Source: Flavobacterium sp. KMS
Lineage (GTDB): Bacteria; Bacteroidota; Bacteroidia; Flavobacteriales; Flavobacteriaceae
Length of the DNA stretch: 64,000 bases
Direction of reading: 5' to 3'
Assembly (NCBI RefSeq): GCF_000813005.1
Contig: NZ_JSYP01000001.1
Location: forward strand, 186,001-250,000
The position numbers were made by a program, and so were the translations under genes. Positions 43,356 through 51,609 of this stretch are shown piece after piece. Positions within the stretch are counted from its first letter, which is position 1, and every line of letters begins with the position of its first letter. A model generated the notes under the pieces. It searched no databases and had not been told where the DNA came from. It worked only from the letters and a program-made list of their open reading frames with translations.

Positions 43356-43526
43356 TTATTTTTTTGTTTGGATTCTTCTAAGAAGACCTAAAAGAAATAA
43401 AATAACACCTACTACTAATAAAACGTAATACAAAGTTAGATTTTGTTCTCTAAAAACATTAGATAAAACAAAAGACAGGATACTACCAAAATAAAAATAA
43501 ATCGGCGGGACATTATTAAAACTCAT
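43356..43526 (-). CDS. Small membrane protein downstream of ftsY
   Basis: This 56-residue ORF begins MSFNNVPPIYFYFGSIL and ends LLRRIQTKK. It has two hydrophobic helices (about 9-24 and 31-49) joined by a short polar loop, and a positively charged C-terminus that should face the cytoplasm. It starts 7 nt after the ftsY stop and ends before the shared terminator, so it is co-transcribed with ftsY. No family is recognised. Confidence 0.65.
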   Translation of the reverse strand: MSFNNVPPIYFYFGSILSFVLSNVFREQNLTLYYVLLVVGVILFLLGLLRRIQTKK

Positions 43527-43533
43527 CTAAAAA

Positions 43534-44487
43534 CTATTTAAAGAAACTATCTACGAACTCATATTTATTAAAAACCTGCAAGTCTTCAATTCCCTCACCT
43601 ACACCAATATATTTTACAGGAATTTTAAACTGATCCGAAATACCTATCACAACACCACCTTTGGCAGTACCATCTAGTTTGGTTACAGCCAGAGCTGTTA
43701 CCTCGGTTGCAGCGGTAAACTGTTTGGCTTGTTCAAAAGCATTTTGCCCTGTAGAACCATCCAAAACCAAAAGTACATCATGAGGCGCATCGGCTACAAC
43801 TTTTTGCATTACACGTTTTACTTTAGTCAATTCGTTCATTAAATTGATTTTGTTATGCAAACGACCTGCTGTATCAATAATTACAATATCGGCATTTTGT
43901 GCTACTGCAGATTGTAAGGTATCAAAAGCTACAGATGCAGGATCACTCCCCATATTTTGTCTTACGATTGGCACACCTACACGATCAGCCCAAATTTGCA
44001 ATTGATCAATCGCTGCTGCACGAAAAGTATCTGCTGCTCCTAGAACTACTTTATAACCGGCTTTTTTAAACTGATAAGCTAATTTACCGATTGTAGTAGT
44101 CTTACCAACTCCATTTACACCAACAACCATTAAAACATATGGTTTTGTTTGTATAGGAACTACAAATTCCGTCGCTTCGCCTGTATTAGTCTCTGATAAT
44201 AAACCTGCAATCTCTTCTCGCAAGATTTGGTTTAACTCATCGACACCAAGATATTTATCGGCTGCTACGCGTTTCTCTATTCGGGTAATAACTTTTAGGG
44301 TTGTCTCTACTCCAACATCCGAAGAAACAAGAATTTCTTCTAAATTATCTAAAACGTCGTCATCAACTTTAGATTTTCCAGCTACGGCTTTACTTAATTT
44401 AGAGAAGAAACTGGTTTTAGATTTTTCAAGACCTTTGTCTAATGTCTCTTTTTTATCGGAAGAAAATATTTTTTTAAAAAAACTCAT
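43534..44487 (-). CDS. ftsY: Signal recognition particle receptor FtsY
   Basis: FtsY is the SRP receptor GTPase that directs membrane proteins to the translocon. The 317 residues have a short N-terminal region, an NG domain with GVNGVGKTTTIGKLA (G1), GAADTFRAAAIDQL, DTAGR (G3) and TKLDGTAKGG (G4). It lacks the long acidic A domain of E. coli FtsY, as usual outside proteobacteria. It follows the L28-L33-DUF4295 cluster but is separated by a terminator and a repeat element. Confidence 0.97.
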   Translation of the reverse strand: MSFFKKIFSSDKKETLDKGLEKSKTSFFSKLSKAVAGKSKVDDDVLDNLEEILVSSDVGVETTLKVITRIEKRVAADKYLGVDELNQILREEIAGLLSETNTGEATEFVVPIQTKPYVLMVVGVNGVGKTTTIGKLAYQFKKAGYKVVLGAADTFRAAAIDQLQIWADRVGVPIVRQNMGSDPASVAFDTLQSAVAQNADIVIIDTAGRLHNKINLMNELTKVKRVMQKVVADAPHDVLLVLDGSTGQNAFEQAKQFTAATEVTALAVTKLDGTAKGGVVIGISDQFKIPVKYIGVGEGIEDLQVFNKYEFVDSFFK

Positions 44488-44569
44488 TTTTATATAGGTT
44501 GTTAGTTTTTCGAATTATTTAGATTTTTCTCACAATCTACAACAATTCTAAAGTTTAAAAAAGCAAAGT

Positions 44570-44712
44570 ATCTTTAATTAACCCCGATTACTTCACATAC
44601 TTTCCAATTTTATAGGAGTTCAGTGAACTACGTTTGTAGCAACATCCTTTTGTTCTGGTCCCGAAGCTCGGGACAAAACAAAAGATCGCAGCAAAAGCAG
44701 GAACTTTGATTA
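44570..44712. repeat. Dispersed intergenic hairpin element, copy C
   Basis: The core hairpin ATCCTTTTGTTCTGGTCCCG...CGGGACAAAACAAAAGAT (44644-44686) includes the TCCCGAAGCTCGGGA palindrome at its tip. It is flanked by GTAGCAAC and CGCAGCAAAAGCAGG. This shows that the TCCCGA palindrome can occur as the loop of the larger element. Confidence 0.6.
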
Positions 44713-44766
44713 AAAAAAGAACTTTTGTTTGGCTTCTCTAAATTTTGAGACAAATATAAAAAATAA

Positions 44767-44796
44767 AAAAGCTACTTCCGAATGAAAGTAGCTTTT
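44767..44796 (-). terminator. Terminator of the rpmB-rpmG-DUF4295 operon
   Basis: AAAAGCTACTT (44767-44777) pairs with AAGTAGCTTTT (44786-44796) over 11 bp with an 8-nt loop, 20 nt past the DUF4295 stop. Confidence 0.85.
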
Positions 44797-44816
44797 CTAT
44801 ATATTGTAATTGTTAA

Positions 44817-44969
44817 TTATTTCTTTTTCAAGAAAGTATCAACTTCTTCAGGAGCCATAATAGATTCTACGAATGTATATGCACCAGTTTTAGGAGATTT
44901 CACCATTTTGATGGCTTTTGATAATCTCTTAGAAGATGTTTGTAACGATGCTACGGTTTTCTTTGCCAT
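44817..44969 (-). CDS. DUF4295 small basic protein
   Basis: The 50-residue protein begins MAKKTVASLQTSSKRLSKAI and ends VDTFLKKK. It is a DUF4295 protein, a Bacteroidetes family nearly always found after L28 and L33. The position and strong basic charge suggest a ribosome-associated protein, but function is not established. It starts 72 nt after the rpmG stop and ends just before the operon terminator. Confidence 0.88.
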   Translation of the reverse strand: MAKKTVASLQTSSKRLSKAIKMVKSPKTGAYTFVESIMAPEEVDTFLKKK

Positions 44970-45041
44970 GATTCAAATGTTATTTGAAGTTTTTATAAAG
45001 CTCTAATGGAAAACCATTGAGGTTTATAAAATCTCTAATTA

Positions 45042-45224
45042 TTACTTAATTTCTTTGTGAACTGTTACACGTTTCAAGATTGGATTAAATTTCTTAATCT
45101 CTAATCTGTCTGGAGTATTTTTTTTGTTCTTTGTTGTAATGTATCTTGAAGTTCCTGCTACACCAGAAGTCTTGTGTTCAGTACATTCTAAAATTACTTG
45201 GATTCTATTACCTTTCTTTGCCAT
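45042..45224 (-). CDS. rpmG: 50S ribosomal protein L33
   Basis: L33 is a small protein of the large ribosomal subunit near the E site. The 60 residues begin [18 protein letters not shown] and contain [20 protein letters not shown], typical of L33. Only one cysteine is present, so this is the zinc-independent form. It follows rpmB by 27 nt. Confidence 0.97.
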   Translation of the reverse strand: MAKKGNRIQVILECTEHKTSGVAGTSRYITTKNKKNTPDRLEIKKFNPILKRVTVHKEIK

Positions 45225-45251
45225 CTTGCTATATATTTATTTTGGAAAAGA

Positions 45252-45488
45252 TTATTTGATAAATCCTTCTGACTGCGCTTTTTTCAAAACCGCAGAAATT
45301 CCATTTTTATTAATTGTTTTTATCGTAGATGCTGCTACTCTAAGAGTAATCCATCTATCTTCTTCTGGAAGATAAAAACGCTTTTTAACTAAGTTCACAG
45401 AAAATTTTCTCTTAGTTTTGTTCATAGCGTGAGAAACGTTATTTCCTACCATCGCTCTTTTACCTGTAAGGTCACAAACTCTTGACAT
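45252..45488 (-). CDS. rpmB: 50S ribosomal protein L28
   Basis: L28 is a large-subunit protein needed for assembly. The 78 residues start [21 protein letters not shown], the conserved L28 N-terminus. The [13 protein letters not shown] and [14 protein letters not shown] segments agree with the family. It heads the operon L28-L33-DUF4295. Confidence 0.98.
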   Translation of the reverse strand: MSRVCDLTGKRAMVGNNVSHAMNKTKRKFSVNLVKKRFYLPEEDRWITLRVAASTIKTINKNGISAVLKKAQSEGFIK

Positions 45489-45559
45489 TATACTTATGTT
45501 TTATCGTTATTCAAAATCAGGGTGCAAAGAAAAGAAAAATAAACGATTGAAACAAAAAA

Positions 45560-46813
45560 TTAGTGTACATTTTTTAAAATTTCTTTCTGTAACATTTCTA
45601 AACTTTTAATTACAGCCCTATCTATCACTTTTTCACGTGGTTGACCAAAGTTAAATTCTTCGACTATTACATCGTCTGGTGTGGCAATTGCAATAAAAAT
45701 AGTACCAATTTCCGCATTTGAGTCTCCTTTTGTCGGTCCGGCGTTCCCAGTTGTCGCGATTGCGTAATCAGTTTTCATTATGCGTTTTACGTTTGAAGCC
45801 ATCGATGAAGCAACCGCAGCACTTACCACAGTATTTTCTTCTATTAAATCGGCTGAAACACCCAAAACAGTAGTCTTTACCTCGGTTGCATAGGACACAA
45901 CACTGCCTCTAAAGTAGCTTGAAGCACCAGAAACTGCCGCTAAAAGTGATGCGATTTTTCCTCCAGTACAACTTTCGGCAGTCGCAACTGTCTTTCCTTT
46001 TTTTGTTAGTAATTCTCCTACTACCACTTCAAGGGTTTCATTATCATCGAAGCCTACAATAATATCATGAATGATTGCATCTAGCGATTGCACATTGGCC
46101 TCGATAGCTGCTTCAAGCATTTCTTTATCTGTACCTCGAGCAGAAAGTCGCAAACGCACTCTTCCCGGATTTGGCAAATAAGCTAGTTTTATAAAATCAG
46201 GTAAATTATTCTCCCAGTCTTCGATACGCTCAGCTACTAAACTTTCGCCCTGACCGTATGTAAGTATCGTTTTATGAATAATATACGGTCGCTCGTATTC
46301 TTTTACAACTTTTGGGATTATTACGCTTTCTACCAAATATTTCATTTCATAAGGTACTCCCGGAAGCGAAATAAAAACGGTATTTTCTTTCTTCATCCAC
46401 ATTCCTGGTGCCGTCCCCATCTGGTTATGAAGCACCGTACATTTAGAAGGAACTAACGCCTGATCTTTGTTCATTTGGGTAATCGGTCGCTTATAAAAAC
46501 CTTCGATTAGTTCTGTGACATGCGCCAGAACTTCGGGATTAACAACCAATTCATCTTCAAAATAATCACAAAATGTTTTTTTAGTCACATCGTCTTTTGT
46601 AGGCCCTAAACCTCCTGTAACGATTACCAAATCGACTTTGTTTTGTAATTGAGAAAATGTGTCTAAAATATGCTGCTTATCATCACTTATCGAAATCATT
46701 TCGTGAATTTCGACTCCGATTTTATCTAAAGATTTAGCTATAAAACCAGAATTTGTATCTACAATTTGTCCTATTAAGATTTCGTCACCAATTGTAATTA
46801 TTGTTGCTTTCAT
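45560..46813 (-). CDS. cinA: CinA family protein (competence/damage-inducible protein A)
   Basis: CinA proteins combine an N-terminal molybdopterin-binding-like domain with a C-terminal nicotinamide-nucleotide amidase domain. The start at 46813 ([16 protein letters not shown]) matches the family; the longer frame adds five residues. The 417 residues include [15 protein letters not shown] (about 67-81) and the amidase motif [14 protein letters not shown] (about 276). The probable role is NAD-derived metabolite salvage. It is separated from rpmB by 71 bp. Confidence 0.95.
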   Translation of the reverse strand: MKATIITIGDEILIGQIVDTNSGFIAKSLDKIGVEIHEMISISDDKQHILDTFSQLQNKVDLVIVTGGLGPTKDDVTKKTFCDYFEDELVVNPEVLAHVTELIEGFYKRPITQMNKDQALVPSKCTVLHNQMGTAPGMWMKKENTVFISLPGVPYEMKYLVESVIIPKVVKEYERPYIIHKTILTYGQGESLVAERIEDWENNLPDFIKLAYLPNPGRVRLRLSARGTDKEMLEAAIEANVQSLDAIIHDIIVGFDDNETLEVVVGELLTKKGKTVATAESCTGGKIASLLAAVSGASSYFRGSVVSYATEVKTTVLGVSADLIEENTVVSAAVASSMASNVKRIMKTDYAIATTGNAGPTKGDSNAEIGTIFIAIATPDDVIVEEFNFGQPREKVIDRAVIKSLEMLQKEILKNVH

Positions 46814-47011
46814 GTATCTAAAATTCAAATTACTACTAGATTATTTATCGCAAGGAATTGCGTGGGGAATAGCAATGAAAATCCTTTTTATCGCGAAGTA
46901 AACGGAAGAAAGAAAAAATCAATTTACTTGTATTATAATTAATTTACAAAGCAAATTGTATTTGGAGAAGATAGCCTAGCCTGAAAATTCAGGCTGGCAA
47001 TCTATGAAGTT

Positions 47012-47356
47012 TTACAAATCAAAGTCTTTCTTAATTTCTTTGATTGCTTCTTTAACTTGATTTTTTATGCTTTTAAATGTTTCTTCTATGGCTTTCTTTT
47101 TACCCTCAGCCTTTGTCCAGGCTTCGACTTGAAGAATCTCCTCAAAAGCAACATTAAGCCCTAATAAATCAAGCGTTGGCTTTATTTTGTGCGCATACGC
47201 ATAAGCATGCTTATGATCTTTCTTTTTTATCCCTTCTTTAATTTGTTTTAAATCCTCAGGAACTTCGGTTACAAACAAATTAAGAATTTCGTTTACAAAT
47301 TCGGGATCGTTGTCTGAAAGTGCGTACACTTTTGAAAGGTTATATTTTAAAGCCAT
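47012..47356 (-). CDS. HPt domain protein
   Basis: The 114-residue protein consists of a histidine phosphotransfer four-helix bundle. The phosphoacceptor His56 lies in AYAHKIKPTLDLLG. No kinase or receiver domain is attached, so it would relay phosphate between separate two-component proteins. Its ATG overlaps the stop of the fumarylacetoacetate hydrolase-like gene by 1 nt, so the two are coupled, although their functions look unrelated. Confidence 0.88.
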   Translation of the reverse strand: MALKYNLSKVYALSDNDPEFVNEILNLFVTEVPEDLKQIKEGIKKKDHKHAYAYAHKIKPTLDLLGLNVAFEEILQVEAWTKAEGKKKAIEETFKSIKNQVKEAIKEIKKDFDL

Positions 47357-47967
47357 TATTTTACTTGTATTCTGAATAATTTTTTTCCTTCTAAAAACCC
47401 TTCTAAAACATCATCTGGCTTTACAGCCGCAACTCCTTCTGGAGTTCCTGTAAAAATAATATCTCCAATTTTTAGCGTGAAGTATTGAGAAACATAAGAA
47501 ATAAGCTCATCAATTTTCCACAACATCATATTAGAGTTTCCTTTTTGAACGGTCTTAGAATTATTTGTTAATTCAAATGTAATATTTTCCAATGAACTAA
47601 ATTGCGTCTTAGGCAAAAAATCACCTATTACAGCCGAACCATCAAAAGCTTTTGCTTTCTCCCAAGGTAATCCTTTTTGCTTTAGTTTTTCTTGTAAATC
47701 TCTAGCCGTAAAGTCGATACCTACACTTATCTCGTCGTAATATTTGTGCGCAAACTTTGGCTCTATATATTTCCCGACCTTATTAATTTTAACAATAAGC
47801 TCAATTTCGTGATGAATATCTTCAGAAAATTCGGGGATTACAAATGGATGTTGCTTTAACAAAACTGCCGAATCAGGCTTCATAAATACAACTGGCTCTG
47901 TTGGGCGTTCGTTTTGTAACTCTTCGATATGATTGGTATAATTTCTACCGATACAGATTATCTTCAT
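47356..47967 (-). CDS. Fumarylacetoacetate hydrolase family protein
   Basis: This is a metal-dependent hydrolase or oxaloacetate tautomerase/decarboxylase-like enzyme of the FAH superfamily. The 203 residues show KIICIGRNYTNHIEEL at the start, HHEIELIVKI (metal-binding Glu pair), GIDFTARDLQEKLKQKGLPW and FTGTPEGVAAVKPDDVL near the end. The compact size matches the YcgM/FAHD1 subgroup. A housekeeping role in clearing oxaloacetate or acylpyruvates is likely. Confidence 0.9.
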   Translation of the reverse strand: MKIICIGRNYTNHIEELQNERPTEPVVFMKPDSAVLLKQHPFVIPEFSEDIHHEIELIVKINKVGKYIEPKFAHKYYDEISVGIDFTARDLQEKLKQKGLPWEKAKAFDGSAVIGDFLPKTQFSSLENITFELTNNSKTVQKGNSNMMLWKIDELISYVSQYFTLKIGDIIFTGTPEGVAAVKPDDVLEGFLEGKKLFRIQVK

Positions 47968-47980
47968 TCTTTTTAAGTTG

Positions 47981-48017
47981 CTAAGTCACTAAGCTACTAA
48001 GTCACTAAGAAACTAAG
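47981..48017. repeat. 8-bp CTAAG-type tandem repeat
   Basis: Four complete units (CTAAGTCA, CTAAGCTA, CTAAGTCA, CTAAGAAA) and a final CTAAG occur in a row. The inverse motif CCTTAGAACCTTAG follows at about 48034-48047. It lies between two leftward genes. Confidence 0.7.
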
Positions 48018-48059
48018 CACAAAAAACTCAGAACCTTAGAACCTTAGTTTCTCTGAACC

Positions 48060-48830
48060 TTATTTAGTATTTAATTTTCTTAATTTAATTGCCGTCAATA
48101 CTTTTTTGGTATATAAAGGAAAATCCGCATTTTGTATCCAGCTAAAATATCCTGGTTCTGTTTCCAGAACCTTCTCTACTTTTACTCCTTTATGTTTTCC
48201 GAAAGTAAAAACTTCTTCGTCATCTTTATCAAAAGCAATCATTCCTGCAAAATCGGCTATTTTTTTTCTGGTTGTAAATTCAGATAACGCTTTCATATCA
48301 TTTTCCAATTCTGGATAACGATCTAATTGTGCTTTAAGAATCTCATATGTCGCCATTGTATCAGCTTCGGCTGAGTGCGCGTTTTCAAGGCTTTTTCCGC
48401 AATAAAACTTCAAAGCAGCACTTAATGTTCTTTCTTCCATTTTATGAAAGATAGTCTGCACATCGACTGAGCACTTATTTTTCATATCAAAATCAACTCC
48501 TGCACGAAGCAATTCTTCTGCTAACAACGGAATATCGAAACGATCGGAGTTAAACCCTGCCAAATCACTATCTTTTATCATATTGTAAACCTGTGGCGCC
48601 AGAGTTGCAAATGTAGGTTCATTTGCTACTTTTTCATCAGTAATACCGTGAACAGCCGTAGTTTGTGGAGGAATTGGAATCGTAGGATTCACCAACCAAG
48701 TTTTACTTTCTTTATTTCCGTTTGGAAAAACTTTAAATATTGAAATTTCTACTATTCGATCTTTTCCGATGTCTATTCCGGTAGTTTCTAGATCGAAAAA
48801 GCAAATTGGTTTGTTGAGTTTCAGTTCCAT
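48060..48830 (-). CDS. DEDDh 3'-5' exonuclease (DnaQ-like)
   Basis: The 256-residue protein starts with a DnaQ-like exonuclease domain. CFFDLETTGID gives Asp13 and Glu15. Later motifs are AGFNSDRFDIPLL and NAHSAEADTMATY, with the active-site histidine and aspartate. A small C-terminal domain has FTFGKHKGVKVEKVLETEPGYFSWI, like the tail of exonuclease X-type proteins. A DNA repair or proofreading-like role is likely. It is transcribed from its own -7 box. Confidence 0.92.
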   Translation of the reverse strand: MELKLNKPICFFDLETTGIDIGKDRIVEISIFKVFPNGNKESKTWLVNPTIPIPPQTTAVHGITDEKVANEPTFATLAPQVYNMIKDSDLAGFNSDRFDIPLLAEELLRAGVDFDMKNKCSVDVQTIFHKMEERTLSAALKFYCGKSLENAHSAEADTMATYEILKAQLDRYPELENDMKALSEFTTRKKIADFAGMIAFDKDDEEVFTFGKHKGVKVEKVLETEPGYFSWIQNADFPLYTKKVLTAIKLRKLNTK

Positions 48831-48850
48831 TTTTTAATTTTATAAGTTTA

Positions 48851-48858
48851 CAAATATA
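48851..48858 (-). promoter_or_regulatory. -7 box for the exonuclease gene
   Basis: The minus strand reads TATATTTG, 20 bp before the start codon. Confidence 0.55.
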
Positions 48859-48939
48859 ATTTTTAAACACGAATTTCACCTGTTTTTTTCAGAAAGTTGC
48901 CGATTACTACCTGTAATGCAATAATGCTGCAAAAAGAAA

Positions 48940-48970
48940 ACCCTTTCAACATTTAAAACGTTAAAAGGGT
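48940..48970 (-). terminator. Terminator after the 2-oxoacid dehydrogenase E2 gene
   Basis: ACCCTTTCAAC (48940-48950) pairs with GTTAAAAGGGT (48960-48970) with one mismatch or wobble; a T-rich tract follows on the minus strand. Confidence 0.75.
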
Positions 48971-48995
48971 CAATTATTTATAAGAAAGATTTTTT

Positions 48996-50336
48996 CTAGA
49001 AATCTCTATCTATATCAAAAGCTTCTAAGTACTCAGCAACTCTTTTTACAAAACTTCCTCCTAAAGCTCCATCTACAACACGGTGGTCATAACTGTGCGA
49101 AAGGAACATTTTTTGACGGATTCCGATAAAATCTCCTTCTGGAGTTTCGATAACCGCTGGCACTTTACGAATCGCTCCAAGAGCTAAAATCCCTACTTGT
49201 GGCTGATTGATAATTGGCGTTCCAAAAACACTTCCAAAAGTCCCCACATTCGTTACAGTATAAGTTCCGCCTTGTGTATCATCTGGTTTTAGTTTTCCTG
49301 TTTTTGCACGATTACCTAAATCGTTTACCGCTTTTGCCATTCCTACAAGGTTTAACTGATCTGCATTTTTAATTACCGGAACAATTAAGTTTCCGTTTGG
49401 TAATGCAGCTGCCATTCCTAAATTTATATTTTTCTTTTTGATGATATAATCACCATCAACAGAAATATTCATTCCTGGGAAGTCTTTTAATGCTTTTGCA
49501 ACTGCTTCCATCATAATTGGGGTAAAAGTTAATTTCTCGCCTTCTCTTTTCTCAAAAGCAGCTTTAACTTTATCTCTCCATTTTACAATATTAGTTACAT
49601 CTACCTCAATAAACGATTGTACGTGTGCTGATGTTTGAACCGAAGCTACCATATATCCAGAAATAAGCTTACGCATTCTGTCCATTTCTATGATTTCATC
49701 ACCTCCATTTACAGAAACTGGTGCCGCTTTTAAAACTACTGGCTCTTGTACCTTAACCACCACTGGTGCTGGTGCTGGAACTTCAACAGCTACTTTCACT
49801 TCTACTTTTGGAACTTCTACTTTGTTTGTTCTATTAACAACGTATGCCAATATATCTTCTTTGGTCACTCGACCATCTTTTCCTGAACCATTTATACTTT
49901 CTAGCTCTGCAATAGAAACATTTTCTTCTTTAGCAATATTTTTTACTAATGGTGAAAAGAATTTATCCGAAGTAGTGTAATCTGCAGGTGTTGCAACCAT
50001 TTCTTTAGCAGCTTCGATTGTTTTTTCAACAAAAACAACTTCTGTAGGAACGACTGTCTCTTCAGTTACTTTATCAACTAAAAATGACGAACCTTCTTCT
50101 GTTTCAATGATGGCAATAGTTTGCCCTACTTGTACCAAATCGTCTTTGCCAAACAATTGCTCAATCAAAATTCCAGAAACTTCACTTGGCACTTCGCTAT
50201 CGACTTTATCTGTAGCGATTTCCAGTACTGCTTCATCCATTTCAATTTTGTCTCCAACTTGTTTCAACCAGTTTGTGATTGTTGCTTCAGCGACACTTTC
50301 TCCCATTTTAGGAAGTTTTAATTCAAATCTTGCCAT
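48996..50336 (-). CDS. Dihydrolipoamide acyltransferase, E2 of a 2-oxoacid dehydrogenase complex
   Basis: E2 forms the core of pyruvate, 2-oxoglutarate or branched-chain dehydrogenase complexes. The 446 residues have one lipoyl domain (lipoyl-lysine Lys44 in EIATDKVDSEV), a proline/valine-rich linker and a peripheral subunit-binding domain (about 127-165, GSGKDGRVTKEDILAYV). The catalytic domain has the active-site motif HRVVDG (His418). The single lipoyl domain and PAPAPVVVK linker fit a branched-chain or general 2-oxoacid complex. The E1 and E3 genes are not adjacent, so the substrate is open. Confidence 0.93.
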   Translation of the reverse strand: MARFELKLPKMGESVAEATITNWLKQVGDKIEMDEAVLEIATDKVDSEVPSEVSGILIEQLFGKDDLVQVGQTIAIIETEEGSSFLVDKVTEETVVPTEVVFVEKTIEAAKEMVATPADYTTSDKFFSPLVKNIAKEENVSIAELESINGSGKDGRVTKEDILAYVVNRTNKVEVPKVEVKVAVEVPAPAPVVVKVQEPVVLKAAPVSVNGGDEIIEMDRMRKLISGYMVASVQTSAHVQSFIEVDVTNIVKWRDKVKAAFEKREGEKLTFTPIMMEAVAKALKDFPGMNISVDGDYIIKKKNINLGMAAALPNGNLIVPVIKNADQLNLVGMAKAVNDLGNRAKTGKLKPDDTQGGTYTVTNVGTFGSVFGTPIINQPQVGILALGAIRKVPAVIETPEGDFIGIRQKMFLSHSYDHRVVDGALGGSFVKRVAEYLEAFDIDRDF

Positions 50337-50419
50337 ATTGTTAACCTAAAAGGTGATTTTGATTTTCAGATTGCGAAATTACTGAAATTTTTAAATATAA
50401 ATTACATTAAATATAATTT

Positions 50420-51583
50420 TTATGTGATTTTAACGATTTTACCTCTATCATTACTTGAATCACTTCCGATTAAGAAAGTGGTGTTTTTGGGTAAAATTTT
50501 AAAAGTAATCTTCTTATGCCTTTCAGATTTTATCATATCGATACATTTCTTGAATGATATGTATTGATTATCTAAAATTACCTCTGCTCCTTTTCCTATG
50601 TAAATCAGGGACGAATTTACCATTTTTTCTTTTTTTAAATTGCAAAATGTAACTTTATTTTGCAAAATTGAACTCAATTTTTCACTTAAATTATCATTCA
50701 TGGAGTATAAAAAATATTCTTTTGGAATTGTTTTTATCGTCGTTTTTCCCTGAATCATTTTAACTATAGAAAAAAATACAATTCCAGTTTTCATGAAAAG
50801 TGAAAACAAAAAAGATACTTTAAAATGTTTTTTATAAAAGAAATTCATCGCTTCCTGAAAGCGTTTCATATATTTCTCGTCCTTTATAGTGCTTTCTCCT
50901 TTATAGTGAATTACCGTAGTTTCAGCCAAATAGTAATTAGCCTTGCCTTTTTTAAGAACCATGTACGATAAATCGATATCATCGGAATACATGAAACAAT
51001 CTTCATCAAAACCGCCGACTTCATTATACAAATCTCGTTTCATTACCATAAAAGCACCTACCAGTATTTCGACTTTGCCTGTTTGGTTTTCGCTTAAATG
51101 TTCCGCATAATATCTATTGAAATACTTAGACTTTGGGAAAACCTTATATAAACTAGTTATTTTAGTAAAAGCAACCCAAGGTGTCGGAATTCCGCGCTTG
51201 CTTTCGGGAAGAAAATTCCCTGCTCCATCAATAAGATTTACTCCTACTATTCCTAAATCCTGTTGTACTTTGGCGAAAGCCAATACTTTTGTAAATGTAT
51301 CTTCGGCTACAACTGTATCAGGATTTAAAATGCATATATAATTTCCTTGAGCTTGTGAAACGCCTATATTATTTCCTTTAGGGAAACCTAAATTCTCGGT
51401 GTTCACGATTAATTTTACATCAGGAAAACGACTACGAATCATGTCGCAACTATCATCTGGAGAATTATTATCTATTACAATAATCTCGCTATCAACATCT
51501 TTAAGTGCCTGCTGCACACTTAAAACACATAGTTCTAAAAAATAACGTACATTATAATTGAGGATAATAACCGATAATTGCAT
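50420..51583 (-). CDS. Family 2 glycosyltransferase
   Basis: The ATG at 51583 (MQLSVIILNYNVRYFLELC) is the proper GT2 start; the longer frame adds 21 unlikely residues. The 387 residues include a GT-A domain with IVIDNNSPDDS, the nucleotide-binding NTENLGFPKGNNIGV and the NPDTVV metal site. EVGGFDEDCFMYSDDIDLSYM is a later family motif. A hydrophobic segment near 265-285 (FLFSLFMKTGIVFFSIV) suggests membrane association. It is likely a rhamnosyltransferase-like enzyme for cell-surface glycans. Confidence 0.9.
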   Translation of the reverse strand: MQLSVIILNYNVRYFLELCVLSVQQALKDVDSEIIVIDNNSPDDSCDMIRSRFPDVKLIVNTENLGFPKGNNIGVSQAQGNYICILNPDTVVAEDTFTKVLAFAKVQQDLGIVGVNLIDGAGNFLPESKRGIPTPWVAFTKITSLYKVFPKSKYFNRYYAEHLSENQTGKVEILVGAFMVMKRDLYNEVGGFDEDCFMYSDDIDLSYMVLKKGKANYYLAETTVIHYKGESTIKDEKYMKRFQEAMNFFYKKHFKVSFLFSLFMKTGIVFFSIVKMIQGKTTIKTIPKEYFLYSMNDNLSEKLSSILQNKVTFCNLKKEKMVNSSLIYIGKGAEVILDNQYISFKKCIDMIKSERHKKITFKILPKNTTFLIGSDSSNDRGKIVKIT

Positions 51584-51609
51584 GTAAAATAGTCTTGAAA
51601 GTTCGAAAG

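Larger units (their letters stand above)
44488..44816. other. 329-bp region upstream of ftsY with repeat element and promoter-like box
   Basis: It holds element copy C, a minus-strand TATATTTG box at 44758-44751, and the terminator of the ribosomal protein operon (44767-44796). If the box is the ftsY promoter, the repeat element is transcribed as part of the ftsY leader. Confidence 0.5.

Noticed and set aside
46978..46995. AGCCTG/CAGGCT hairpin downstream of the HPt gene as terminator
   Set aside because: The stem is only 6 to 8 bp and no T-tract follows on the minus strand; too weak to call.
47981..48017. CRISPR-like repeat array
   Set aside because: The units are 8 bp with no spacers, so it is a simple tandem repeat. 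No cas genes occur in the window.
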